A stretch of 36,510 bases of DNA from Priapulus caudatus (taxonomy: Eukaryota; Priapulida; Priapulimorpha; Priapulimorphida; Priapulidae): positions 109,963-146,472 of the forward strand of contig NW_014577857.1 in assembly GCF_000485595.1 (NCBI RefSeq), given 5' to 3'. The position numbers were made by a program, and so were the translations under genes. Below the pieces are notes generated by a model that saw only the letters and a program-made list of their open reading frames with translations, ran no database searches and was not told the DNA's origin. Shown one piece after another: positions 1 to 10,375 of the stretch (its first letter is position 1; each line of letters begins with the position of its first letter).

Positions 1-240
1 AGATGCCACCACCACCACCATCATCATCACGCCCAGCACGCACCATAGCAGCCAGTAAAGCAGCAGGCAGCAGCACTACTGTCGCACCACCATCATCATC
101 ATCAATCGTCTTCGTCGTCATCAGGCAGGCACAGCAGCAGCAGCAGGTAGCAGCGGCAGCAGCAGGACAGCGCGGCGTGTGGCAGCACACAGCACAGCAA
201 CTGACCGCGTGCCACCGCTGTAAGATAGCTGTTCAGTAAC
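1..240. repeat. CAC/CAT/CAG trinucleotide-rich sequence
   Basis: Imperfect runs of CAC, CAT and CAG triplets interrupted by short unique pieces. The open frame here reads out only P, S, Q and A homopolymer stretches, as expected of triplet repeats in any frame, so I do not call a gene. A second cluster, of GAT triplets, lies at about 345-425. Nothing else is recognisable before position 460. Confidence 0.75.
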
Positions 241-461
241 ACCATCGTCGCTGTTACACGCACACAGCCGCGCCCGTGACGGCCGGCAGGCAGACGCTAG
301 CTGCTCATGTGTCTAAGCACTGGTGATGCTCGCGCTGGGCTGCTGCTGCTGATGATGATGAGGATGTTGACGATGATGATGGTGCCCGATGATGATGATG
401 GTGCAGGTGATGAGATAGATTGGTGATGATTATCCGTACGTGCGTGTCGTCGTGAGGTCAT

Positions 462-556
462 TGCCCTACCCCTAACAGCTAACCGCCCTAACCCTATAAC
501 CCAAACGCCTAACGCCTGACGGCTCTGACCCTAACCCTAGCCATAACCCTAACCAT
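462..556. repeat. Degenerate interstitial telomere-like repeats
   Basis: A tract of CCCTAA-like hexamers with many substitutions and a few intact units (CCCTAACCCTA near 532-541). It sits between GAT-rich and unique sequence, so it is internal rather than a chromosome end. I could not see inverted repeats bounding it, unlike three of the other telomere-like tracts in the window. Confidence 0.7.
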
Positions 557-1084
557 AACCCCAACCGAAAGCGAGCAGCAGATGCGACTAACATAATTGG
601 CCGTAGCGGGGATGGCGGCGCGGTAAGCGAGACTTGGGGCGACTCACTCCTCCCTCCCACATCCCACACCCCATCCCCTCGATAATCCTCCCCGCACCCG
701 CCTAGAATCCCTCCTAATTTTAGCGAGAATATGCGCACGGAAACAGCTTGTCGTTAGATGTCGAACGCGGCGACACGCGCACAAGCGGAGGCACGGGGAA
801 GCTCGGGCCGTGCATCGGGAAAACTCCGGGATGCTTCCCATGTTTACCTCAAAACAGCTTCGCGGGGGACGTTAGCCTCCGCCGCCGCCGCCGCCGCCGC
901 TCCCGCGGGCGTCTAGCTGCTACGTCACTGATCACACGAGTGGCTGTATATTTTGCTAAGTAAGGTTCGTCTGGTGAAAGTGCCGTCGGCTCGGAAGGCG
1001 CAACGCATTCCTTGTGTCCCGCTGACGGGCCATCGAAGGACGGGACCCGATGCTATCCAGCCGGCAGCGGAAAAGGTTGATCCT
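557..1084. other. Unique GC-rich interval with a short CCG run
   Basis: No gene can be supported. The interval includes a run of about seven CCG triplets at 879-900. An ATGGCGGCGCGGTAAGC stretch at 612-628 superficially resembles a short start codon plus splice-donor context, but the frame closes after four codons and nothing downstream supports an exon. Confidence 0.5.
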
Positions 1085-1131
1085 GTGGTAATGTGGGCTG
1101 GCTGGTGGCGGAGTGGTGGTGGGGGGGGGTC

Positions 1132-1254
1132 GTGAATGAACGCGGGGGGTGTACTGTAGTGATGGTGTGTGTTGGGTGGGTGGGTTGTGAATGATACGGC
1201 GGGGGGGTGTACTTGTAAGTGATGGGTGTTGTGGAGGGTGGGTGGTGGGGGTTG
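1132..1254. repeat. Two-copy G-rich tandem repeat
   Basis: Two units begin with GTGAATGA, at 1132 and 1187. Each contains a run of six or seven G followed by TGTACT, then GTGATGG and a GGGTGGGTGG-type block, and a third unit starts (GTGAAC) at 1255. Unit length is roughly 55-68 bp. The several G runs per unit make G-quadruplex formation plausible. Confidence 0.65.
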
Positions 1255-1400
1255 TGAACATGTACAGCAATAATACCAGTTGTAGTGTAGCACAATAATA
1301 CTGGTTTTTTTTAATATCATGTATTATTAGGCTCTTGGTCAAATGTATGTTTAGCTCATGCTGACAGTAGTCAGATGTCAGCTTGTAGAATCGCATAGAG

Positions 1401-1440
1401 CGTGCGTCGTCCGTCCGTCCGTCCCGTCCGTGCGTCCGTC
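1401..1440. repeat. Short CGTC microsatellite
   Basis: Imperfect tandem CGTC tetramers with single-base interruptions. No other feature is attached to it. Confidence 0.7.
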
Positions 1441-1467
1441 GCGTGGGCGTGCCGTCAATCAGTTGGC

Positions 1468-1703
1468 ACAAATCTAAACGGCTCGACGTATGTGATTCGA
1501 AAGTCGGGACGTGGGGGGGGGGGGGGTAAGGGGTAATCCGAAAACGAATTGAAATGTCTGAAGGGCTGGGGGTCAAAGTCAAGGTGCCAAGAGGTGTAAA
1601 AGAAGGGGGAATCATTCACGGTCCTTAAGCTTAAGGTTATAGGGAGGAAATGCAGAATTGCGGCAGCAAATCTAAACGGCTCGACCTAGGCTTGTGATAG
1701 TCG
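1468..1703. repeat. Pair of short direct repeats about 200 bp apart
   Basis: A segment starting with CAAATCTAAACGGCTCGAC at about 1470 recurs at about 1667, and both are followed within about 20 bp by an AGTCGG motif. The sequence between the two copies is not repeated. It includes a G homopolymer of about 14 bases near 1513. The origin is unknown; the pair could be duplicated target or an element end. Confidence 0.55.
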
Positions 1704-3097
1704 GTGTATAGCATCATGGTAGGAAAAACCTATCACTGTGGCCCGAATTGGATGGTCACAGGTCAAGAGGTCAATGGGGCACAGGGCAGATTATTAAGAC
1801 ATTTCCATGAGGACATGGTCTGACGCGGAGGCGATTGAACCAACTTTTTGCGTTTAGCGGGTGGGTTGACGGCTACCATTTTTATGGGCTTTATTGAAAA
1901 GGAGCCATGAAATTGCTTTCCAGCTGACGTGGTGAAGACGTAAGTGTCTGCATAACCTTTTGACGCCTCAAGAGGGAGGGGTTAAACATGGATTTCGTTG
2001 ACTGTTAACAAAAGGAAGTGGAACAGTTTTGGCTAATAGACGCTCCCTCCCCCTTTCCACCTCCCCCCACGCTCCCCTACCCTCCATCTGCGATAGTGGG
2101 GCGTGTCTAACAATGATGTGTACGGCGAACTGCGTGTCTGCATATCTGGCGGCCTAACAAAATTGGTACTACGGCACGACTTGAAACTTTTACGTTATAA
2201 TCGTAGGCAACAGAACCCAAGATGAGCCCAGACGCTCTGCGCTTTTGTTTTTAAATAGACCCTAAAGTCCAGCGGATAAACACATAAAAATGGCCACATT
2301 GCGAAACTTGGAATTGTTAGAATTGTGAAACTTTGCACACCGTAGCCATACTTACTACTTGAGGTGCTGATGAATTAGATTCTGATATAGTGCCAGATGA
2401 CGAGCAATTATATAGACGAGATTCAATAGACGAGCGTGAAATGTCCGTTCCGTTAATGATGATCAGTGGAGTTTAATAATGATGGCCTCCTGATATGATG
2501 TATCAAATATATAGTGTGGCGTTACCGTCAGTGATGCTACCATCAAGCCACAGCTGTTCGGCTCAGTGATATATACGCGCGCGCCATGCGGGGCAGGAGA
2601 TACACCTATTGACACACAAACGCGAAAGCTGGCGAAGCAAACACGGTTCAACAACACTTTGGCACCAAGTACGTTCGAAATTGTATAACTTGTGCAAAAA
2701 CAACAACAGCAGCAGTTTGGAATGCTCGTTTTTTTCGCGGTTATACCGGCTGTACTAGAAGAGACAGCTCTCCATGGAAACGTCTTTCCCGCTAGTACTG
2801 TCTAGTGTGAATGTCTACCGACCCGCACGTGCTTCCACACGCGACCGCTGGAGTGAGCCTTAGCTAGGTTTACTTGGGCGAGGTTACGAAAGCAACGTTA
2901 GAAACTACTTCCGTGTAACGAAGATAACCCTTGTAACGACTTATCGCAGAACACGGGTTATGGCTTCCAAGATGCGATGCCATAAAGAATCTGCGGGATG
3001 ATTCGGAGCAGTGCCGTCTCGGTTCACCCACCCACCGCCTCGACAGCTTGTTAGTGAAATTCTTCTCTCGCGCGTTTTTCGCTAATGATCTAGACGC
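1704..3097. other. Unique sequence, no gene seen
   Basis: About 1.4 kb of mixed-composition DNA without a long open frame, recognisable RNA gene or clear repeat. A pyrimidine-rich patch at 2042-2095 and a CG-rich patch near 2573-2590 are the only local compositional shifts. Confidence 0.6.
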
Positions 3098-3295
3098 TGA
3101 TATCTCTGCCTCTCGCTCTCCATCTCTCTATCTCTCTTCATCTCTCGTCTCTCTCTCCCGCGCCCTCTCCTCTCTCTCATCTCTCTTCTCTCTCACGCTC
3201 TCCTCTCTCTCTTTCTCTCCTCTCTCTCTCTCATCTCTTCATCGTCCTCCTCTCTCTCGCTCTCTCTCTCTCCACCTCCCTATTTCTCCTTCTCT

Positions 3296-3326
<31 letters not shown>

Positions 3327-3765
3327 GTCATCTCTCTCTCTCTCTCTCGTCTCTCTGCTCATCTCTCTCTTTCTCCTCTCTGCTCTCTCTTCTCTTTCTC
3401 TCTCTCCCTCTCTCTCTCTGCTGTCCTCTCTCGTCTCTCTCTTATCTCTCTCTCCTCTCCCCTCTGTCTCTCGTTTCCTCATCTCTCTCCCGCTCTTTCT
3501 CTCTCGTCTCTTGCTCGCGCGCATCTCTCTCTCGCTCCTCTCTCATCCTCTCTCGCTCGCTCGTAACGGCTGCCCCCTCGCTCAGTCTCTCTCTCTCTTT
3601 TCTTGTCTCTCTCTCTGCTCTTCTTCTCGCTCGCAAAGGCGCAATGAGTCTCATCTCTCTTTCTCTCAGCTCTCGCCTCCTATATCTCGTCTCTTCCTCT
3701 CGCCTCAGTCCATATCTCTCTCTCGCTCACTCTCACTCTCACTCTCTCTCTCACACACACACACA
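3098..3765. repeat. Long CT-rich microsatellite
   Basis: About 670 bp of CT dinucleotides with TCTC, CTCG and CTCAT interruptions, grading into CACACA at 3752-3766. Long open frames on both strands are simple S/L or R/E translations. The strand is almost purely pyrimidine, which favours triplex or H-DNA structure. Confidence 0.93.
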
Positions 3766-3766
3766 T

Positions 3767-4383
3767 TGCCATCTAAATATAACACCATTAATACAACACC
3801 ATCACCTAGTAGATAAGATGGATGGCGTGGAAAAGAGAGCAATTGATCCTGGGCACCCTTTGAACCTGCTAGTGCACCGCGCGTGTATTGAAGTACCATC
3901 TGCTGATCATGACTTTGCCCGCGTGCTTGCAACGGGAGTGAAGCTGTGATTATTAATGTCACTAAGCCCGCACATGCCAAAAATAGACCGACAGGCGTCG
4001 AATTTAATGTTTTTATGACAAGGCAAGTGTTGCTTCGGGTTTAATCAGGAAATTTTTATGGCACTAAGGCAAAATTTAAGGGGCATCAAGGCAGACATTT
4101 CCCTTCAAAGAAAGGTTATCGAGTCCATTTAGTATTTAACAACACTATGTGACAAAGAGGGGATACACACACACACACACAGTACGGAATTTATGGAATT
4201 GACAGGAGGCAGATAAAGCATGGTTACTGACATGTATATAATATCATCTAATTACCTGCGGTACTGCGGTAATTAAGGGGACAACCACGGCTTTTTCGAC
4301 AAAGGGATGAAGGGATGAAAGGGTAACATGACTCTACCCATTGGTGGCGTGATAGAATTTGATCTCTGGATCAAATTTGTACT
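3767..4383. other. Unique sequence with a short AC run
   Basis: No gene is supportable. An (AC)n run of about 20 bp is at 4163-4182. The motif GGGATGAA is tandemly doubled near 4305-4320. Confidence 0.55.
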
Positions 4384-4482
4384 TTGTGTCACACCTTATA
4401 TGTGTCACTAACTGCTTGAATTTGTGTCACACCTTCTGTGTCACCAACTACCTTGTGACTTCATGTCACACGTTATATGTCA
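4384..4482. repeat. Three-copy GTGTCAC tandem repeat
   Basis: Three imperfect units of about 38 bp are built on TTGTGTCACACCTT, at about 4384, 4422 and 4461, each with a second GTCAC-type motif in its body. The array ends about 10 bp before the left terminal inverted repeat of the element at 4493, so it may be the target or part of a larger repeat. Confidence 0.65.
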
Positions 4483-4492
4483 ATTAAATTTA

Positions 4493-4710
4493 TTTTACCA
4501 CTTGAGTTCCGGACCACAGCCAATCAGCGCACTCCATTCACTCGACTTCCTCGAAGCAACAATGTAAAATGAATACCCACCTGTACCTAACCCTAACCCT
4601 AACCCTAACACATACCCGAACCCTAACACTAACTATAATCCAACCATATATATAAGAACCATTTATTACAAAACACTATCTATGGTGGGTCCGGAACTCA
4701 AGTGGGAAAA
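4493..4710. mobile_element. Short TIR element (MITE-like) carrying telomeric repeats
   Basis: A 218-bp segment bounded by near-perfect inverted repeats of about 26 bp. The left end reads TTTTACCACTTGAGTTCCGG, and the right end is its reverse complement with about three mismatches or indels (CCGGAACTCAAGTGGGAAAA). It has no coding capacity. Its centre (about 4588-4632) holds consecutive CCCTAA units and degenerate ones. Size and ends fit a non-autonomous DNA transposon. I cannot assign a superfamily because the A/T-rich flanks give no clear target duplication. Confidence 0.8.
4588..4632. repeat. Interstitial CCCTAA telomere-type repeat inside a TIR element
   Basis: Four uninterrupted CCTAAC-type hexamers followed by variant units (CCCGAA, CACTAA). 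The tract sits between the two inverted repeats of the 4493-4710 element, so it belongs to the element rather than marking a chromosome end. Confidence 0.85.
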
Positions 4711-4734
4711 AAAATTCCCTTTAGTTCTGATATT

Positions 4735-4812
4735 TGCCTCTCTCCCCCCTCTCTCCCTCTCGCGCTCTCTCCCATACCCCCTCTCTCTATCTCTCTCATT
4801 CTCCTTCTACCA
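4735..4812. repeat. CT-rich microsatellite
   Basis: TCTCTC and CCCTCTCTC blocks of about 80 bp immediately downstream of the TIR element. Confidence 0.75.
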
Positions 4813-4907
4813 TATGTGAGTCTTGTCTTTTGTCGGCAAAATCAAAAGAGGAACGATCAGATAGTTGAAGTCGATGTCATCGTACTACAGTGTTCATATT
4901 TACAGGA

Positions 4908-5022
4908 AAGCGGAGGCGGGGCGGCAGGAAGCGGGACGGGGGGCAGGGGTAGCGGGCGGCAGGAGGCGGGTGCGGGCGGCAAGGGGATCGGGACGTGGAG
5001 GGAGTGGATGGGGAGGGTGCAT
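4908..5022. repeat. GGCGGG/GGCAGG G-rich tract
   Basis: Irregular repeats of GCGGCAGGAGGCGGG type, with many runs of three to six G. This gives strong G-quadruplex potential on the plus strand. Overlapping open frames on both strands are low complexity. Confidence 0.65.
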
Positions 5023-5179
5023 GGGAGGTTGTTGCTTCATTCCACTGCGCTCGCACCGCTCGCGCATATGCTCCTTCAGCGGCCATGGAGTACTTTTGAT
5101 GGTCAACCGATAAAAAACAACAGCCATTTGTTTCGCGTCAAAGCATTTGACTTGCTTTTCAAAGATTAAGGTCTAGGCA

Positions 5180-5612
5180 GAATGGCTCAAACGGGCAGAG
5201 ACGAGAGAAGACAGAAGAGAATGCGAGAAAGAGAGAGAGAGAGAAATAAAAGGAAGGGATAAAGGGAGAGAGAGAGATAAAGGGAGGAGAAAGAGAGAAA
5301 GAGGAGGAGAGGGAAGATACGAGAGCGAGAGCAGAGAAGAGAGAGAGAGGGGAGAGGGAATGGGAGATATGATAGAGAGAGAGACTATGAGAGAGAGGAG
5401 TAGATATGAGGAGAGGAGCGAGAGAGAGGAGTGAGAAAGAGCAAGGGGGAGATGAGGAGATAGAGATGAGCGAAGAGAGAAGCGGAGAGAGAGAGAGAGA
5501 GAGAGAACAGAGATGGAGAGAGAGTAGAGGAGAGAGAGAGAAGAGAGAGAGAGAGAGAGGAAGAGAGAGAGAGGAGAGGAGAGAGAGAGAGAAGAGTGGT
5601 GTGTGGTGGAAG
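5180..5612. repeat. Long GA-rich microsatellite
   Basis: GAGAGA with GGGA, GAGGA and GATA-like interruptions, almost purely purine on the plus strand. It is complementary in type to the CT tract at 3098-3765, so the two could pair as distant inverted repeats. It ends about 60 bp before duplicon 1 copy A. Confidence 0.92.
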
Positions 5613-6737
5613 AGAAGAGAGGATTTTTTAGAGCCTTTTATTCTCTAGCTATGTACATTATTTTGTAAAGGATTTAAACAGCAATATCCGCGTGCGCAGA
5701 TTTCGTTTACTTAATTATCATACTAGGAATATATGCACACGCAAGATGTAGCGAAATTCGCTCACGAAACTAACAATCTAACAGTCTTTATTTTTCTAGT
5801 CTATTTATAACGTCCTTTCGCTTTGGCTGGAGGATATGCGCCTATAAACGGTGAATCTAAAGAGGACGATCGGCATGTTTAGGATCATTATGAATTACGC
5901 AGATTTTGTTAGTTCTTCTGTCTGAATACTGCGTGTAGTACCTTAATTTTTTTGTCTTGTGTCAAATAATTTGTTAGGTAAAGTGGCGCGAGTGCACAGG
6001 CAAGTATGTGCATTGTTTGTTAGACTGTTTGCGTTGATCTGCACATACACACGCACCCAGGGTGCTTGTATAGGACGCCTGGCGGAACGATAATGCGACT
6101 TAGCGACATCGTAAGAACAACACATCGTTTAGCGGTGAATGAATGAATCGGAATTCTTTCCGCTTGTCCTGCGTCGTCGACTTACTGACATTAGCTATTA
6201 AATTATTGTCAGAACGCGACTTCGAGCTAACGAGTCACGTTGGTATAGCCGGACCATATAGTTGCTTATTTTTCTTGGCCACCAGAATCAGGGCCCCTCT
6301 ATGCGCGCGTGGCGCCCCACTAGCAATAAGCAAAATTCATTAAATGACACATTCGGGGGGGAAAAGTTGTTGTATTATTTCACTACTGCGCTGCGACGGC
6401 GTGAAGAACAATTCACCAAGCGAAATCATCGTTCTGCCTTCCGTAAACAAGAGGGATAGTCTGCGCGATACCCGCTGGCGCGCGCCATGCGCCCATGTTC
6501 CGCCGCATTGTCGCATTGTAATGTAACATCGTTCTGCTCTATTAGGACGATGGTTTGTATACTGGTGCGATCACAGTGCGCCGTCGTGAGCCAAGACGCA
6601 GCGCGGGGGAAAAACTTCAGTATAAACTTCAAAATTAAAAGCATGTAATGATATGAAGGAATCTGTGAACGACGCGGTGTTTCATTTTTATCAGCGAGAA
6701 CAGCTGCATAACGGTTGTCGCCGGTTGTTAAACCTGG

Positions 6738-6798
6738 GACATATATTATATATCTATATATTATATATTATATAATTATATATATTAAATTATTATTA
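6738..6798. repeat. TA-rich microsatellite inside duplicon 1A
   Basis: Irregular TATATATTATA repeats, self-complementary and able to form hairpins. The equivalent in copy B (about 19090-19182) is longer. Confidence 0.8.
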
Positions 6799-6984
6799 TC
6801 CGTAACCGGATTCGCGTGCAACGTTGAAGCAAAGTATTGCATAATATTTTGAGAAACAACGTCCATAACTGGCGTCAACAAACTTCGCGTGTTTTTTTCT
6901 CCAGGGCCGTGAAATCGAGAATCTCGTCGTGGCAAGTAGAAAACCAGAGATTAAACAGTTCGTCCGGTCCCATGATGGTATCAC

Positions 6985-7505
6985 TGTGTGCGTGCTTGCT
7001 GTGCTGTGCGTGCGTGCGTGCGTGTGGTGTAATGAGTGTGTGTGCGTGCGTGCGTGCGTGGTGCGTGCGTTGTGTGCGTGCGTGTGTGCGTGCTGTGGGT
7101 GCGCTGTGCGCTGTGTATGTGTCAGTGGTTGCGTGCGTGTCCGCGCCGCGCTGTGCGTGCGTGCCGTGCCGTGCGTGCGTGCGTGAGTGTGCGTGCCGTG
7201 TGGGTTGCGTGTTGCGTGTGTGAGCGTTGCTTTGCCGTCGTGCGTGGTGCGTGTCGTGTGATGTGATTCGTGTGCGATTGCCGTGCGTGCGTTGCGATGC
7301 GTGCGTTGTGTGCTGCGTGTGTGGCTGCGTGCCGTGCGTGCGTGTGTATTGTGTGGGTGACGTGCGTGCGTGCGCGCGCGCGCCTTGGCGTGCGTTGCCG
7401 TGGTCTGCAGTGCGGGTGCGTGAAATGTGTGCGTTGCGTGTGTGCGTGCGTTGTGTGCGTGCGATGGTGGGTGTGTGTGTGTCCTCGCGTGCGTGTGTGT
7501 TTGCT
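6985..7505. repeat. GT/GC-rich dinucleotide array (GTGCGT type)
   Basis: About 520 bp of GTGC, GTGT and GCGT units. Overlapping long open frames in several registers and on both strands translate to C/V/R or H/T runs, so none is a gene. Alternating purine-pyrimidine sequence favours Z-DNA. Copy B has its equivalent at 19380-20025. Confidence 0.92.
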
Positions 7506-7882
7506 CTCACCTTCTCAATCTAACTGGCGATGAGACCCCGGGCGATCTGATAAGCCGTCTTTATGAACATCTTTTTTTAGCGGAACTATTGGTGGAATTT
7601 TTCCTATAGAAACTGAGGTGTGGCTTATCTTCAGTCTTTCTAATTGCTGATACGACAGCATTCGAAGTAGCCCTCGGTAGTAAGTAGAACTGGACGAATC
7701 GTGACGGACAGAAGGAATTGCAAATAGCAAAAATACGGTGGGAAACAGCATCGTAATTTAAACGTACAGATTGTCTTAACCGTGATCGTATGAAAAATGC
7801 AATGTATGTTATAATCACAGAATTCAAGTTGTCGCTCGAATGTATTAACCTTCAACAATGAGATTAATTCGTTTATTCGAAT

Positions 7883-8555
7883 TAACACACACACCACGAC
7901 GACCGGCAGCGCACACGACGCGACACTACGTCACGCACGGCGCACACACACTCACACAGCACAGCTCAACGGTCACGCACGCACACACGCACGCACCTGG
8001 CGCACAACCACACCACACGCCACGCACGCAACACATCACACACATCACACACAGATCTGCACTACAGCACTCGCACATACCTCACGCACACATCACGCAC
8101 ACACACGTGTGGCACAACTCACAGGCCAACCACGCATACACACAACGTGCACCACGCACGCACAGCCCGCGCGGCGCTTACGAACGCCACATACACACAC
8201 ACAACACACACACATCTTCAACACAACATTACGGACGCACGCCGCACATAACGCACACAGGACTAACCGGCAAGCACCACGCACACCTGGGCCGCACACG
8301 CATCACGACACGTGTGCGCTGCACACTACAGCTCACGCACGCACTGCACGTGCACGTCCGCACACTGCACTGCACTCACGGCACCACCGAAGCGCACATT
8401 CACACACACATGCCGCGCTATTGTACACAGCACCCGCACAACGCAACAGCACACGTGCGGGCACAACACATCATCACGCACGCACGGCAGGCACCACACG
8501 GACATCAGCCAAACCACAACCCACACATTAACACACCACCTGACGTACATAATGT
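7883..8555. repeat. CA-rich array (CACGCA/CACACG type)
   Basis: About 670 bp of CA, CACG and ACGCAC units, complementary in type to the flanking GT arrays. The open frame running through it is H/T/A-rich low-complexity translation. It is separated from the upstream GT array by about 375 bp and from the next by about 320 bp of unique sequence. Confidence 0.92.
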
Positions 8556-8875
8556 CGTACACGCGCTGACAATCACTGTAGAGGACCTAGGCGTTTATTG
8601 TAATGTTAAATGGAAGGTTCAATATTCTCCTTTACTGCTGCTATTTTATCTGGTTATATATCTTGTCTCGTGTCCGTACCATCAATATTTGCTCCAGAAA
8701 AAAAAACACACTGCGTAAATCAATCAAATTGCCACCACACCACCGGTTTTGGCTGTCGTCATAGCATAGAACACAGAGTAATAATTCCTGGCTTAAACAT
8801 ATTTCATCATGTTGTCACTGAGGACGATGGAGGATCAGCTTACGTAATATCAATAGCCGGCAGAGTACTTAACGG
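8556..8875. other. Unique spacer between opposed CA and GT arrays
   Basis: About 320 bp of non-repetitive sequence with no recognisable gene. Its position between complementary arrays makes it the loop of a potential very large hairpin. Confidence 0.55.
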
Positions 8876-9388
8876 GTGTACTGTGTGCTGCGTGCGTGTG
8901 TGATGTGTGTGTGTGTGTGTGTCATGTTGTGTGTGTTGTGTGGGTTGTGTGTGTTGTGTGTGTGGTGTATTGTGTGTGTTGTTGTGTGTTCTGCGCGCGC
9001 AGTGTGTAGTCTTACGCGCGGCAAGGCGCGGCGTGTGTGTGTGTGTGTTTGTGTTGTTGTGTGTTGTGTTGTGTGTGTGTTGTGGTGTGCGTGCGTGAGT
9101 GTCTGCTGTGTGTGTGTGTGTGTGTGCTGCGGTGCGTTGCGTGCGATGCGGCCGTGGTGTAGCGGTGTGCGTGTTTGCGTGTGTGTGTGGCGTGCGTGCG
9201 TTGCGTGCGTGCGTTGAGTGTGCGTGTGTGCGTGCCTCGTGGTGCTGTGTGTGTGTGTGTGGGTGAGTGGTGCGTTGCGTCTGCGTGTGCGTGTTGTGTG
9301 TGTGTGTGTGTGTGTTGTGTGCTGTGCGTATGCGAAGTCTGCGTGTGTGTGTGTGTTCTGCGTGCGTGGTTCGTGCGCTGCGCACAGC
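8876..9388. repeat. GT-rich array
   Basis: About 510 bp of GTGT, GTGC and GCGT units. All overlapping open frames are low complexity. The array is opposed to the CA arrays on both sides. Confidence 0.92.
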
Positions 9389-9632
9389 TTTTTAAACACG
9401 TCTACTAGCCTATTACAATCATAGAATAAGTTTAATTCAGTTTAATTCAATTTCAATCTCGGTTAAATTTTTACAGTCAACGCGGGCTGAGTAAAGTTTC
9501 CCTAATGACTACATAATCATCGATTTAGAGCACGATGATCATTTAAAAATAATGCACACTTTGGAACAGATGGTCACATGATGTCAAGATCTACTGCGAT
9601 GGTAAAGATAATATTGAGAGACGCAAAGTAGG
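9389..9632. other. Unique A/T-rich spacer
   Basis: No gene or RNA feature is seen. A tandem TTTAATTCA motif occurs two to three times near 9430-9452. Confidence 0.5.
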
Positions 9633-10012
9633 CACGCAGCAACGCACGCTACGCACGCAGCACGGCACGCAGCACAACCAAAGCAGTCCGCTTAGAACGC
9701 GTCACGACACACAGCACACTTTCACACACGCACACATGCACCGCACGCACAATTGTCTGCTTTGTGGGATGGTATGTTCATTCTCATACGGACGCATGTG
9801 TGTAAAACTGCTGCGAACTGTGTGTGTGGGGGATCCCACAATTCACCGTACACGGTACACGCACACGCAGCCGTACACGTACACGTAACGCAACGCACAC
9901 GTAATCGGCATCATCCATCCGCACCACGCATTACGTACACGCACACAGTACACGCGCACCGCACACTACACCATACACAACAGGCACGCCACAGCACGCA
10001 CTGCACACAACC
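9633..10012. repeat. CA/ACGC-rich degenerate array
   Basis: Dispersed CACGCA, ACACGC and GTACACG units, more degenerate than the arrays upstream and interrupted by about 90 bp of unique sequence around 9745-9835. Confidence 0.8.
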
Positions 10013-10375
10013 ACGAACGTTTTGCATATATATCTATATTTGTTAGCCCTTCGCACACTTCTACTCGTTTCCAGACGGTTACTAGCCTCAGTGAGATCTT
10101 TTGAAAACATCACACGTTATAAGAGTTTATTTGTGTCGCTCGCCATCCCCGGATCAGCATCGCTCTCACACTAACCCCGCTAACATTATACGATGCGAAC
10201 ATCGCTTCACTTTCCACAGTTTTTCTTCTCTTTGGCGTGGTTACAATCATTCAGATATTTTATTTCGTCTCGACGCGCGCACCGGAGTACAGATGCGTGA
10301 CACGCCGGTCGGAGGTAAAGGGTGCTTAACAGATCGTGTGTGTGAGATCGCGAGCAGATGTCCTGTGTAAGATGA
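10013..10375. other. Unique sequence, no gene seen
   Basis: About 360 bp of mixed composition between the CA array and the minisatellite. An open frame here has no recognisable domain. Confidence 0.5.

Larger units (their letters stand above)
5672..7890. repeat. Duplicon 1, copy A
   Basis: A 2.2-kb unit that recurs in the same orientation at 18095-20373. Shared landmarks occur in the same order in both copies: a left junction at ATTTAAACAGC; a CGTGCGCAGATTTCGTT block; a GACTTACTGACATT block; a GGGGAAAAGT block; a CATCGTTCTGC/GGACGATG hairpin; a TA-rich core (6738-6798); a TTGAGAAACA block; a GT array (6985-7505); then GAAAAATGCAATGTATGT and a transition into a CA array. Differences are mostly one-base indels. 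No protein is conserved between copies. It may be a segmental duplication or a non-coding mobile unit. Confidence 0.85.

Noticed and set aside
462-556. Chromosome end marked by CCCTAA repeats
   Set aside because: The tract is short and degenerate, with ordinary sequence on both sides. The same is true of all other telomere-like tracts here, most of which lie inside small elements.
612-628. First exon with ATGGCGGCGCG followed by a GTAAGC splice donor
   Set aside because: Only four codons would precede the junction, the upstream context does not match a strong initiator, and no downstream exon can be seen.
7858-8718. 286-codon forward open frame
   Set aside because: It is a translation of a CACGCA array (H, T, A, R only) with a short non-repetitive tail, and competing frames are open on the same stretch.
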